A program made the position numbers and the translations under genes. Positions 20,837-33,345 of a stretch of DNA of 64,000 bases are shown here, piece by piece. The DNA is from Boletus sp. NGJ (taxonomy: Eukaryota; Basidiomycota; Agaricomycetes; Boletales; Boletaceae), in NCBI GenBank assembly GCA_019096195.1, contig JAGTXK010000275.1, positions 310,001-374,000 of the forward strand, written 5' to 3'. A model generated the notes under the pieces. It worked only from the letters and a program-made list of their open reading frames with translations. It searched no databases and was not told where the DNA came from. Positions within the stretch are counted from its first letter, which is position 1, and each line of letters starts with the position of its first letter.

Positions 20837-22407
20837 CAGTGGCTCAAAAAAGTGTCCCAATGTTTGACTATTTTGCAAAGACTTGACATTTGCAAAAGAA
20901 CCAAAAGGTATTAGCCCTAACCCTTGCTGGGCCATTGATAGCCCTAATCCTTGCCCTGAAGATGAGCCCTTAGTCATGTGAGTTGGTTGTCATGGTACTG
21001 AGGTATAGCCATATTAAAAGGATATGTCATTGGGACACTTATTTGACCCTGATATTATCAACTATCATTTAGTGAATAACATAAGGTTCTGATGGATGCT
21101 GTGCTTCAACCCTGTCTGATTATGTCACTTACATAACTCCAAATGGCATAAAGAGCAGAGATACCATTCAGCCAACCCTACTTCATTATGAAATCCACTC
21201 CCTCCTCTGCTAGAGCCAATATTCTTTTTCTCTCTGAATCTGGCCTTTCTACTAGGCAAATATCATTCCAAACTGGTCTGGGGAAGTCTACTGTGGCCAG
21301 AGTTATCAAGGAGATCCACCCAGGCAAGGAAAACATCAAATTAGAATATCCTTCTAAACTTTCTTCTACTGATAAAAGGAGAATTGTCTCTGGTACCACC
21401 TCTGGCAAAGTTGAAAATGCTGTCCAGGCTACCCATCTCATCAATTCTGCTCTCTCTTCTCCTGTCTCTGCTCAAACTGTTAGGAATGTTCTCAAGTCTG
21501 CATCTCTCAAGGCTGTAGTCAAGAAAAAGAAGCCACTCTTGTCTGTGAAGCATAGGCAACATAGGCTAGCCTTTGCTCTCGAGCACCAACATTGAACTGT
21601 GGAGAACTGGACTAGGGTTATATGGTCAGATGAAACCAAGATCAACAGGATTGGGTCAGATGGAAGGAAGTATGTATGGAAATTGGCAGGAAAGTCTTTG
21701 CAAGACAAGGAAGTTCAGGGAATAGTAAAGTTTGGAGGAGATTCCTTGATGGTTTGGGGATGCATGAGTTGGAGTGGAGTGGGGATTCTTGCAGAGGTTG
21801 AAGGGAGGATGAATGCTGAGCAGTATGTCTCCATTTTGGAGGATAATCTGCTTCCTTCCATGGAAAATTCTGGAATTCCTGAAGAGAGCATCTTTCAACA
21901 AGATAATGACCCCCAAGCACCTTTATAAAAGAGCCAAGGAGTGGCTGGAATCTCAAGGGATCAAGCTTCTTGACTGGCCAGCACAATCTCCAGACCTTAA
22001 TCCCATTGAACATCTTTGGCAAATCCTCAAAAAAAAAACTCAATAGCTATACAACACCACCAAAAGGAGTATGGGAGCTTTGGGAGAGAATTGAAGTGGA
22101 GTGGGGGAAGATAGAGGTTGAGGAGTGTCAAGGATTGATAGAGAGTATGCCTAGAAGACTAGAGGCAGTGATAAAAGCAAAGGGAGGGCATACAAAGTAC
22201 TAAATTGAAGAATAGAAATGTTGCTCAAAAAAGTGTCCCAATGACATGTCACTTTAATATGGCTATATCTCAGTGCCATGACAACCAAATTATATAACTA
22301 AGGGCTCATCTTCAGGGCAAGGATTGGGGCTAATACCTTTTGGTTCTTTTGTAAATGTCAAGTCTTTGCAAAATAGCCAAACATTGGGACATTTTTTTGA
22401 GCCACTG
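20837..22407 (+). mobile_element. Tc1/mariner-type DNA transposon, copy 2
   Basis: A 1,571-base element between TA dinucleotides (20,835-20,836 and 22,408-22,409). It begins CAGTGGCTCAAAAAAGTGTC and ends with the inverted match GAGCCACTG. Over its length it appears well above 98 percent identical to copy 1 (17,153-18,724) but lies in the opposite orientation. The differences noticed are single bases and one base in a poly-A run. Confidence 0.9.
21188..22203 (+). pseudogene. Tc1-type transposase (DD34E), inactivated, copy 2
   Basis: Same protein as copy 1, here on the plus strand: start MKSTPSSARANIL at 21,188, catalytic blocks VIWSDETK, FQQDND and NPIEHLW, end AKGGHTKY at 22,203. It shares the TGA at 21,593-21,595 in place of Trp and the extra base after FQQDNDP with copy 1. 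The poly-A run after QILKKK is 10 bases here and 11 in copy 1. Shared defects mean both copies were made from an already inactive element or have been homogenised, and movement would need a transposase supplied from elsewhere. Confidence 0.85.
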
Positions 22408-22551
22408 TATAGTAGTTCATTATAGCACACCATAGCACATATAGTATTGCCAAAAAGATGCTATATTACACAATGTAGCCACTTGTAGCCATGATAGTGC
22501 CTATATTAATTATGACTCAGCACACTTGCTGATCACATCCATCTCCTGCAC

Positions 22552-23870
22552 TCAATAATACTCATTCTTCTTGCCTAAGTTCCCCTTATCTTCATCAACT
22601 TCTTCATCATCCAGCACCTCAACACCTTTGATCCCTCCTGCATCCTTCTTAGCCTGCCATCCTAACTTCTTGATAGCATTTTCAATCACTGTAGTTGAAA
22701 GGCTACTAGCACTATTCAGTTGAATGAGTAGAAGACCCATGTGCAATCTATAATATATGAGTAACCAAATAACCACTGATTCTATACTTACCTTCCATTA
22801 TATATACCAAATAACCACTGATTCTATATTTACCTTCCATTATTATAGTACACCTGCTGTATGAACAATGGAAGGGCTTTTGCTTTCTGAGTTTTCTTAT
22901 CAAAATTTTCCAGTTTCTCGACATGCTTGTTGTAGAGTGTCACACAGCTATATTTAGTGAATTTAATATGTTCATGCAATCCAGATGTCCATTCATCAAT
23001 GGCACATTCAACCTGCACAAAAATTGTTAGTATCATTCAAAACTTCAGATACACACTATCACCATGAGTGCAAGAGTATAGCCTAGAATAGAAAAGGGTT
23101 GATAGTATTCTGGAAATTGGATTCCTTCACTGAATTTATTCTTGAACAAGACTTCATTGATGACTTGCTGGACTCCTTTGTTTTGAAAGATGCTGGTTAG
23201 TGGATCCTCCTTGAAGTCCTTGCCATTGCACCATACATATAAGTAATCTGTTAGTTGATATCTTACTGTGAAAGGACTTACACAATAGATGAACACATCA
23301 TCAGTCTTGAGAGCTATGATGAGCCTTCAGTTAGCATCTAGCATGGCAGGAGTTGCTGTTATCTTGAATCCATATATGATTGGAACCACTATGCACACTC
23401 TGCTTTTGAACTGGCTATGCAAATGAGCACCTTAGGTGATGATCTGCAAGGTCATTAGCTGGTAATTTTAGTAGTGGATAATAAAGACCATCTACTAGTT
23501 TCAGTATACATGGATCATGATTGTCAGGTCTGTTGGTGTCATGATAGTTGCAGCTCATGTTCCAACATTCCTTCATCCTCTTGATATCCCTTTGCAGCTG
23601 GGGAAATGGAACCTTTGTAAGTAGAAATGCATGATAATAATCAATTGTGGTATCAATGATGCAACATATTGCAAGATCATAGTCCCCAGCTTTGGAATAA
23701 CTTGTGAGCTTCACTAGTGTGCCACCTTTTGGCTGATTGATGTTGTTGTAGTGTTCAAGAATACTTGTGTGAGTGAAGTGCTTCTCCCTGGCTTGTCCAC
23801 CAATGAGTGGGTGGGTGGTTTTGCCAGCTGTCTCTATCCTATTAGCATTAGTGGCAATCACAGTATCCAA
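22552..23870 (-). pseudogene. DUF6532-domain protein, decayed
   Basis: Minus-strand ORFs in order from 23,870: THPLIGGQAREKHFTHTSIL, DLAICCIIDTTIDYYHAFLL and MKECWNMSCNYHDTNRPDN; then INEVLFKNKFSEGIQFPEYY and QPFSILGYTLAL; then CAIDEWTSGLHEHIKFTKYS and AKALPLFIQQVYYNNGR; then ENAIKKLGWQAKK. These resemble a DUF6532 protein of agaricomycetes, with the front resembling sequences often found before that domain. Frames change several times. Some changes may be introns (a candidate ends near 23,040), but the extreme CpG loss and gaps argue for a dead gene. The function of DUF6532 is unknown; it is frequent in transposon-rich regions. Confidence 0.55.
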
Positions 23871-25560
23871 CAGCTCATTGTCACTTTCAACAGTATAATG
23901 AGTCTGCTTTTTTGCACCTGACTAAGTATCTGCCAGATTCAGATCATCATCTTCACCATAGGTCCTGTAATAATGATCAAAACATGAGATATAGTTAAAT
24001 GAAGAACAAGCTGAAACTTACTCTATTTCTCATTCACTGACACCACAAGACACCTCAAGTGACTGCTCGTGGACCCTTTTGTGCATAGAAGATTTAGTCT
24101 AGATAGTAGGAATATAAAGCAGAGTTTCCATCCTATGCAAAGGCTTGGCTTCAATACTGGCAGTTCTAAGCATAGGTGGAACAACATCAATGCATGGAAT
24201 AAGAGGGGTCCTTAGAAGATTGGCACAAGTCTGACTGACAGCATTATCATGTCCATTTGTCTGACAGGATGAGAACTAGAAGCATCCATGCAATAATAAG
24301 TCATGAACTCAGTCTCAATCATTAACACTTACAGTCTTGTCAACCATAGAGGGGGTTACACTAGCCAGATCTTGTGCTCTGGAAGTGTGTGGGCCTGGGA
24401 GGTATATCATTGCCCTGCCTTGACAATCTGCTCACACTTTCAGTTCCACTCTGTGCTTTTTTGCTCTTGCCATGAGCATTTCTTCTTTGGTAGTCTTCTC
24501 CTGTCTCATGTTGTCTGGTAAGAGATCATTTGCACAAATGGTAAATAGGAGATATTACTTACCTTGCATTGCCTGGAGCTTTGCATTTGAGTGATGGACA
24601 TAACATTTTGCTAATGAGTCAGCCATTGCTAGCTCATTTTACAACTATGCAGTTGGAACTTTGGCCATTTGGTAGTCTACAGAAAAAAAGGGGGGGGGTG
24701 GCAAATCAATGCAGAGATAAAGAGACGAGAAAAGAACATATAACAAAGAAGTGAATGTTGAATCAGATATTAATGAAAGAATTAGGTCAGGTGAGAGTGA
24801 ACAAACAAAGGAAAGAATGAACTGTACAGATTCAACACAAACCACCCAAATTTTAAATGTGACAGCTTGATTTATTTGGCCATGTAACAGCTATGATGTA
24901 ACAGCCAGGATTGATAGCTTGAAGGGAATTGCCAGATAAGTTCTAGTCGGCAGGAAGACACTGTGAAAGGATCATCATACATGAGCACAGGGTCAAGTTA
25001 TGATAGAAATTGATAGGAATGGAGGCTTACTCAATTTCAGATAGATTCTGAAAGGTTGATGAACAGCTGAGCTGAAACCCAAAGCTCTATGCTGTATTGC
25101 TATCATTCTATCCATGTCATCTCATAATGTTCCTCAGCAATTGACCTTGCCAAGTGGCTTGTACAAAATATCAATCAGTGAGTCACTAAGGAATTCCTCA
25201 AACTATCTATTGTCAGTTTCAAAATAAACAGAGAAGCTGCAGCACTAACATACATACTGTACCTTGAAAAGACAAGGAATCAGATGTGGCCCAGCTACTA
25301 TAGTACTTACTATACATGTTCTTGAAGCTAGTGGACAAGTTGCCTACTGGACCAGAATGGACCTGTAAGATACTGGGAGCCTATATTGGCAACCATCATG
25401 AACAGTGCTTGGTAGCATGCTGTGCTGAAAATTGCTGCCCAAAGTGCCTGGTGCCAGTGAATTGACAAGGTGAAAATTTTCAATTCCCACTATGTAATCA
25501 GACACAAATAGCCCAAACACTCCATGCACAAGCCACTGGCCAGTATCTGCCTACATTTGA
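23871..25560. other. CpG-poor decayed sequence, no gene recognised
   Basis: A 1.7 kb stretch with short ORFs on both strands and no recognisable motif. A G-run (ggggggg, about 24,691) and A-run lie near 24,680. It may be the lost middle of the flanking Plavaka or DUF6532 sequences. Confidence 0.4.
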
Positions 25561-25599
25561 CTCTGATGGCCTGTGCCTGGTCTTCTCCCCTTTCTAGGT

Positions 25600-26631
25600 T
25601 GAGCTTCCATACACTGACATTTCCATTATATCTCCTCTGAGATTCTTCACCAACTTTATCTAGGAATCACTAAAGATCACCTTAAGCAATGGTGCTTGAA
25701 GCTCACTGATGTCACTCTTCTTGATGCACATTTCCATTCAATGCCAATCTTCCCAGAATTTCACCACTTTTAAAAAGGAATCTCGTCCATCAAGCAATGG
25801 ACGACTGGTGACCACAAGCAACTGGAGTGCATTTTTATTAGCACACTAGTTGGTACTAATGCTGATCCATGTGTTATCCAGGCTGCATGTAATCTTGTGC
25901 ATTTTGTGCAACTCACACAATATCACTCACATACAGATGACACACTTGTGGCCTTGCAATGTGCTCTTGGAGATTTTCACTATTTGAAGGATGTTTTTGT
26001 TAACCTCAGGTGCCATGATCACTTTAACATTCCAAAACTCCACTCTCTCATTCATTACACTGATATGATACAGGCACTAGGAGCATTGAATGGACTCAAT
26101 ATGGAGATCTCAGAATGCCTATGCATTGATTTCACCAAGAAGGTCTATTCTACAACCAGCCAAAAAGATTATACCATTTAAATGACAAAGTGGCTCCAGC
26201 AGCAGGAAGTCATTATGTGGTTCAGCTATTACCAGGCCTGGCAGTGCCAAACTACTACCCCTGCTGACGTGAATGCTACATTTTCTAGTGATGCAGAACA
26301 CCAGCATTTTTCTTCATCTCACAGTGCTACATTAGGAAGACATCACAGGTATCATAGAATCTCTCGCCAACCTCAGTTTCTGAAGAAGACAGTCCAATAT
26401 TTGAAACAACATCACAGTGCAATTTGCTTCTTAAATGTACTCAAGATGTTTGTTGGCAGTCTCCCTCAAAGGCTGCAGCACTTCAAACCCAACTCCAATG
26501 ACCATTTTGATATCTATGGCAATCTGATCTTGTTTAACCTACAACTAGAGCACACAACACCCACAGAATCAAGGATTCATGTGTATCTCCAGTGCTCTAA
26601 TGGAACTCACAAGCGGCCTATATTGGCTTGA
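25600..26631 (+). pseudogene. Plavaka-type transposase, C-terminal half
   Basis: The plus strand reads FLHQLYLGITKDHLKQWC, then MPIFPEFHHFKKGISSIKQW, TDDTLVALQCALGDFHYLKD, HFNIPKLHSLIHYTDMIQ, CLCIDFTKKVYSTT and MTKWLQQQEVIMWF. This order (LHQLYLG, KGIS..QW, HFNIPKLHSL, DF.K, MTKWL..QE) is that of Plavaka-type transposases, a CACTA-related class II group abundant in mushrooms. Several stops interrupt it, for example TGA inside the QW block near 25,810 and TAA at 26,179-26,181. No terminal repeats could be assigned. Confidence 0.65.
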
Positions 26632-26639
26632 TTTGATAC

Positions 26640-27640
26640 TGTCCTTGTGGACATTGATACTGAACTGTGACAACAACAGAGTGGGCTGCATGGTACATGG
26701 AGATCCTTGCCACAGACAACTACTAAATAAACTAAGTTGTAGGTTTGTGTGTCACTGAAGTTCATGCTATCTTTTGGCTATCACTGCATCTTGGGGACTA
26801 TCCTCAGCCATTGGCATATATTCATTAATTCAAATCTCTGACAACAATCTTATGGTGGAGGGGGCAGGTGGGCAGGCAGGCAGTAAGGCTTTCTGCATTG
26901 GTCATAATATCAACCATAGGAACTAATTGCTTGCACACACAGTTACTATCACAAATCACACATCTTGGCAGATGTAATGTTGGCATATGTACATATGTCT
27001 GCTTTCATCAACCTATAACCTCGCTGACATGTAAACAGATATCTATTGGAGAATCCAGTGTTATCTTAATATAGACTCCCCCTCATTCTTGTTCAGAACA
27101 CTGCCCTTTGATGCTGAACACTGAGCACTGCTTTCTTTTGTTCTGGTTGTTGTCTGGCTGGATCATTAAAGTGAGATATATATAATGACAGATGAGTCTG
27201 TGTCCAGAGCCAGTTCCACAATTGGGATCTCATTTGCAACCCAGCTAATGGCAATGTTCCTTGCCACCATGTGTTCTTTGCAAAGTATTGTTAAGTGCTA
27301 CATAGTCTACATAGTCAACATTGATGTGATGTTTGCTATGTAGTCTATATAGTTACACTGGTGACTACCAGCTTATTTGCTTTTTCCTGATGCCTGTTAT
27401 AGCACAGTGTGCAAATTTGCTGATAGATATATGGAATGGTGAATGTTTTGGTGGTGTATTGTTGATTGGTTATCAATCATAAGTGTTTGGTTTCTTGTCA
27501 GTTTCATTCTTGGGCTCAGCATGCTTAGGGTTTCACTGATCTCCTGGATTATTACTGTAACTATGATTTTAATGATGCCAATATTAGATACCCAAGCCAG
27601 CAAAAGAAGAATCTAAGAAGTTATAGACAAATCTTAAATA
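26640..27640. other. CpG-poor decayed sequence, no gene recognised
   Basis: No motif was recognised on either strand. A GGCAGGCAGGCAG run lies near 26,870. Confidence 0.4.
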
Positions 27641-29140
27641 TGTTATCTGGCATGAGTCATTCATGAAGCTTCTTGAATCTCTGTTTCAGTTATCCTGGAC
27701 TGGCTACAAATACAAATGCCATGACAAAGTTGAGCATTGGCTATTCCCTTTAGTTTTGATTCTCTCAGCTGATACAAAGAACAGTAAGCATGACCATTGT
27801 CACACTGTTATTATTAACATTTGCTAATAAATCCATTGATTCAATCCACATTGACAGATGTATGATGACCATGATATGTGGGACCAAGGGCAAGTGCCCA
27901 TGTCCTGTATTCCTTATTCCTCTTAAGGAGCTATGCAATCTTTTTAAGATATTCCCAATGCAAATGATAAGCCAGGCCATTGAGGGATATGAATCATATC
28001 TTAGAAAGAAGTTGCAAGGTGAGGAGATCCTCAAGGCACTTGGCTTGTGGCTGATTGAGGTAGGTTGTTTTTGATTAAATTCACATTAATAACTTGTGAT
28101 CATAGAATGTATTCTGTAGAAAACTCAGAACCAGAAGAGGCAGCCAGTTTTGACCATTTGCACTACCTACATGGTGGACTTTGGGGCAAGCATATGCTTG
28201 AGGACCTCAAAAAAATTCTGAAGGTGCTTGAATGAGATATTTCCACAAGAGTTGAGGAATAGTACATTATTTTCTAGGATCTGAATACTAGTATTAGTTC
28301 TTTGACTGAATGGATGAGTCTTATTGTCAGAGTGTCCAATTTTCCCAGGTGGCATAATCTGGCACATTTCAACACTGTGTTGCACATCACCTTCTTGGAT
28401 GCCAATAAACTAAGAGATCTTGCAAAGGTTAGTGTTTCTCAGTGCCATGTTCTCATCTGACTAAGCCACTATCAATATAGCAAGTATTTTATGCTCTTTT
28501 TGACATTCTCACTCAGGCCTCAAGTCCAGAGGGATATCACTTGTTGTGCATGCTTGGCACCTATCTGCAAATCGACAGCCTAATTGGTCTGGACATCCAC
28601 ATAGATGAAACATTTGCAATTCTTGAGAGGGAACTCATAGTTTTTAGTGAGAAACTCCAGGTACATCAACTGTTTTCATTCCTTTAAATCATTGGACTTC
28701 ATTATAATGTTATTATATATACTATGTAATTTAAAAAGAAATATATCAAAACTATTGAGCATAGTGACATTGCAATGCTCAAGCTTGATGGGAATTTTCC
28801 CAAGGCCCACCTATGGAAACATGTCATATGGGATATTCAATCAAAAAGAGTTGCCCATAACTATAGCACCTGTCCCAATGAAAAAATGCATAGCACACTC
28901 AAGGATGCATATGCTGATCAATCAAATGGGAAAAATAGATGTATTATAGTATTTTTTAGACCACACAATATTTAAATCAGTTCTAAATCATGTTCTATAG
29001 ATCCTCCATGTTGATCACCACCATCTGGCCATCAAGTTGCTTAAAGGTGATATGGAAGCTGAGGGTGAATGCCAGAGCACAGTGAGCATGATCCAAGATG
29101 AAGATGCTACAGAAGCCATCCATTCAGAAATTATCTGTCA
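27640..29140 (+). pseudogene. Second Plavaka-type transposase remnant
   Basis: Plus-strand stretches include GTKGKCPCPVFLIPLKELCN and AIEGYESYLRKKLQGEEILK, LHYLHGGLWG-like sequence near 28,170, and NFPKAHLWKHVIWDIQSKRV with AHNYSTCPNEKMHSTLKDAY and ADQSNGK. These are ordered blocks of a different Plavaka subfamily from the one at 25,600. The frame breaks many times and CpG is nearly absent, so it is an old remnant. Confidence 0.55.
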
Positions 29141-29319
29141 TCACTAATCAGCCAGCATCATTTGGACTGCCTTGACCTGGGCTGCCAACATGTGTATATC
29201 TGGGTTCTCCATGTTCATTGCCATCCACTATCTCAAAGATCAAGAATATGCACCACAAGGATCATGCATTTGAAAACTTCTGCTGCAAATTCACTGAGTT
29301 TATCAATCATTGCCTTTCT

Positions 29320-31040
29320 AGCTATACAGTATATCAGTTGGGCTGGGTGGAAGGAATTTACTTACTCAACATGTGATATATCAAGTGGCTTAGGCTGAAT
29401 GAACAGATGAGGAACGATGCAGTGATGTATCAATTGGATGTTGAGGGGAGTAGGGATGGACAACAATGAGGCAGTGTTCCATGATGTATTAGTAACATTG
29501 GGTAAAAGGAAATGGAATACACTTACCATGCAGGTGATACATCACATGGATGTCACAAAAAGGCAGGGAATCTGAAATCACTGATGCAGTGATATATCAT
29601 CAGTCGGGTTGGATGGAAGGAATTTACTTACTTAATATGTGATATATCACCTGGCTTGGGCCGAACAAACAGGCAAGGAACGACACAGTGATGTATCAAT
29701 TGTATGTCGAGGGGAGTAAGGATAGTGAGTGATATACCAGTCAGGTTGGGTGGTGATAATATTCATCCACAATGAAGTCTCAAACCTTTCCAGTTCCATC
29801 ACTTCCAAGCCCAGAAGTGTTACTCTGGAACCATATCCCGGAACTGCTGGTTCTGAAGGTGTTTTCAGAAATTTTCCACCCCCTTCTGCAGGTTCTGAGA
29901 CTAGCATCTTGAAACTGCTCCGGAACTGTTTCCGGAGCTTTCCTGCACTCATTCTGAACTCGGAATGAGCTTTTATTACACTTAAACTTTCATCATTTCT
30001 TAGCTGATACTTACAACATACATTACACACTTCTTTCAGACCCGTTTACACAACATCACATATAACACAATATGAGTATACCTCCGCCCATATATAGTTC
30101 CCACTCACTGACATGCACCTCAGTTGTTTCCACCCTCTTAGGCAGCAACTGAGATGAGTCTCTTTTTCTTTATCATTTATTTGTAGCTAATGTACTGTAG
30201 CTCTGGGCAATTCTTAGGTGAATAATCTAGTCGTTTCCACCCTCTTAGGTAGTGGCTGAGCTCTGGACAATTCCTGCCCATTCTTAGATTCTGTCAGGTG
30301 GAATGAATTTACTTACTTAATATGTGATATATTACCTGGCTTGGGCAGATGAGCAAATAGGTGAGTAACAATGCAGTGATGTATCAGTCAGTGTTGAGGG
30401 ATGCAGGGGATAGTAGCTGATATATCAGTCATATCAGTTGGGTTGGGCGGAAGTGAACATACTCACTCACCATGTGATATATCAGCTAGATTGGGTGGCT
30501 GACTCGGAGTGAGCCTGGGAGCAACAATGTGATGATATATCAATTAGATTGCAGAGAAAGAACATACTCACTCAGTTGTGATATATCACCTAGATTGGGT
30601 GGCCAAATGAATGCACAAGCAACTCAGACAACAAAGTGATATATCAGTCAGATTGTTAAGGGGAGTAAGGATGGTGGGGGAGTGATGTATTACTTGAATT
30701 GCATAGAAGGAACATACAATCTCAGTATGTGATATATCACTCAGATCTAGTAGCTGAGTGGCGAGTGATGATGCAGTGATATATCAGTTGAATCATTGAG
30801 GGAAGTAGGATTAGTGGAGGGGTGATGTATCACTTAGATTGCATAGAAGGAATCATCCTACCCATGTGGTGATATATTAGTCACATTCTCAAGGAGAGCA
30901 GGGGGGATGAAGGGTTGATATATGATTAGGGCAGCTGGGCAGTGCTCATGTATTACTGATATATCAATCATGGGGTGTAGGGGAGCAATCTGTTGTTGGG
31001 GGGGCTAGTAATGTACCACTACATTCATGGTAGCACCATA
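29320..31040 (+). repeat. Degenerate minisatellite with GTGATATATCAC palindromes
   Basis: Repeated units share CTTACTYAATATGTGATATATCA then a TGGCTTGGGC or GATTGGGTGG block, and GCAGTGATGTATCAATTGGA followed by GAGGGGAGTAGGGATG. Unit length varies from about 60 to 130 bases. The stretch at about 29,745-30,290 breaks the array and contains no repeat unit. The perfect dodecamer GTGATATATCAC and near copies recur many times, so single strands could fold locally. Confidence 0.7.
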
Positions 31041-31071
31041 GTATTATATATCACATTCCCTGCCACTGGTG

Positions 31072-32172
31072 CATAGTGCTCATAGTGAGGGTCCAACTGG
31101 ATAGTGGTTTGATAGTACTATAACAGTGTCTCATAGTCTGTTCATAGTGTAGCCATAGTCTGTCATAGTATTCTCAGTGTCTCATAGTATTCTTATAGTA
31201 CTTTCATAGTGGTCATAGTATTCTCATAGTGTCTTATAGTGTGGTCATAGTGATGCCATAGTATACATAGTGCTTCCATAGTGGCTTAGCAATTCTAATT
31301 CTCATTCTAATTCTAATCCAATTTCAAGCCAATTCTAATTTCAAATTTAATCAAATATTAATTCTACTAATTCTAATTCTAATTCTAATTCTAATCCAAG
31401 TCCCAGTTCCAATCCCAATCCTAATCCCAATCCTAATGATTTACAAAGTAAAGTGTTGACTTCATGTAATAAGTAGAGAAGGATAAAATTAAAAAACAAG
31501 AGAGTGTGGGAAAGTTTTTGAAGTCTGGCTTGTTTATATAAGAATGGTGGCACAAACATTGGCAAATAATGTCCGCTTTTTTAATACTGAGTGTGGGAAA
31601 ATGGACTTGGATATTTTTTGAATATAGGTCTACACTTTTGGTACACTTTGTGACTACACTTTTACTACACTTTTGGTACACTTTTGGTACACTTTGTTTG
31701 CTACACTGTACTACACTCTCCTACACTTTTGTTTGCTTTTTTTTTACTACACTTTGTTTGCTACACTTTTGCTACATTTGGTGCGCATTTTTGCTACACT
31801 GTATTACACTCTTTCCTACACTTTTTGTATAACATTTGACTACACCTTTGACTACACTTTTTGTATACTTTTGATTTAGGTTTAGGTTTAGGTTTAGCTT
31901 AAAATTTAGCTTAAAATTACTACTATGACTATGACTACTATGGATGTACTATGAATGCTATAAAATGCTATGGTATTATGACACTATGATACTATGAACA
32001 CTATGAAATGCTAGGGTACTATGATACTATGATACTATGCACACTATGAATATACAGTACTATGGATACTATAAATACACTTTCAATACTATGATACTAT
32101 GAATACTATGAGTTATCTATGAAACTACTATGGCACTATGAGCACTATGATGAAATCCTGTATTTACTGATG
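31072..32172 (+). mobile_element. Palindromic MITE-like repeat, copy B (left arm)
   Basis: Same family and orientation as copy A. It starts at the CATAGTGCTCATAGTGAGGG array, so the outer terminal CATCAGTAAA is missing. The inner end is intact (CTGTATTTACTGATG at 32,158-32,172). It is nearly identical to the reverse complement of copy C (34,186-35,292), with which it flanks a chitin synthase fragment. It contains three TTTAGG units near 31,875. Confidence 0.7.
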
Positions 32173-33345
32173 AATGCACAATATCATGACTTTCATGCAA
32201 TTAGCAATGATTCACATCCCAGCTGGTACTTTGAGAGTATGACTATCATACATTGGAACAACCATATTGGCTACATGGGCTACACCCCTCAAGAAATATC
32301 CAGCATGGCAAACTTGAGATCCTCCCTCAGTATCTACAATGGGCTAATCTATGATTTGACAGACTATCTCAATTACAGCCCTGCTGTTAAGGGACCAAAT
32401 AGTGAATAGGCTCCCACTGGCACAGACACACAGTTCATGGACAGCACCCTTGTAAATCTATTCAAGTACACCTCTGGTCAGGACCTCATGAAGGACATCA
32501 ATAACCTCAACATTGATTCTGGAATGCTCACCACATAGAAGACATGCCTCTGAAACCTATTCCTCATTGACATGGTGGACAACTAAAATTCTGTTCAGTA
32601 CTTGTTCTCACAACACATTCTCCCTGTATTATTGATTATAATAGTCAGCATTATCACATTCAAGTTCATTGCCTTGATCAACTTTGGTGCACCTTGTGTG
32701 CCTGAGGGCCATGACAAATCTGTGATTTATCAAGTGCCTTGTTACACAGAAGAAGAGACCTCACTCCATTGTACCATTGACTCGCTTACCCAGCTCAAGT
32801 ACAACAACAAGCACAAGTTGATTCTCATTGTCTGTGATGGCAATATCATTGGTTCTGGCAACAATCAACTGACCCCTGTATCATGCTTGATATCTTTGGT
32901 GCAGATGGTGACTCCAACCCCAAGCCATTGAGTTTTATGTCATTGTCAACAAGCAAGGGTGCTCAGCAATATAACATGGGCAAAGTATACTGGGTTATAT
33001 GAGTGCATGGGTCACATTGTGCCTTATCTCATGGTTGTCAAGGTCAGTGAGCCAATGGAGAGATTGCCCCATGGCAACCAAGGAAAGCAAGACCCACAAA
33101 TGGCTATTATGCACTTTTTGAACAAGGTACATCTGTACTCATGGGAGGACATGATATAGTGGCTTACATGCAATGGTGGAATAGGTGCACTTTAACTCTA
33201 GATGTATTACCAAGTCAAGAGTGTGATTGGTGTCCAAATTGACCTGACATTTTACAACTTTCTGTTCACAATTGATACTGATTCCACTGTGGATCCATTC
33301 TCTTTGAAGTTTGAACTAGTTGATCTTTGCATATGTAGTGACCTA
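32173..33345 (+). pseudogene. Captured chitin synthase fragment (class V-like)
   Basis: Directly after copy B the plus strand encodes WYFESMTIIHWNNHIGYMGY and TPQEISSMANLRSSLSIYNG, followed by IYDLTDYL (the cytochrome-b5-like region of large chitin synthases). Then come GTDTQFMDSTLVNLF, CLFSQ-like YLFSQHILPVLL, INFGAPCVPEGHDKSVIYQV, PCYTEEE and LILIVCDGNIIGSGNNQ (start of the glycosyltransferase domain), and finally MYYQVKSVIGVQ. The catalytic EDR and QRRRW motifs downstream are missing. Stops interrupt it (for example TAG at 32,407-32,409), and it is CpG-poor. It is a partial copy of a host gene whose intact parent would lie elsewhere; similarity starts at the exact inner end of the MITE-like arm. 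Confidence 0.75.

Noticed and set aside
29320-31040. CRISPR-like array
   Set aside because: Unit lengths and spacers are irregular, units are degenerate, and the organism is a fungus. It is a minisatellite.
31870-31900. TTTAGG repeats resembling telomere sequence (and the reverse complement near 34,460)
   Set aside because: Only three to four units, present symmetrically inside both palindromic arms, and different from the usual fungal TTAGGG. They are part of the MITE-like repeat.
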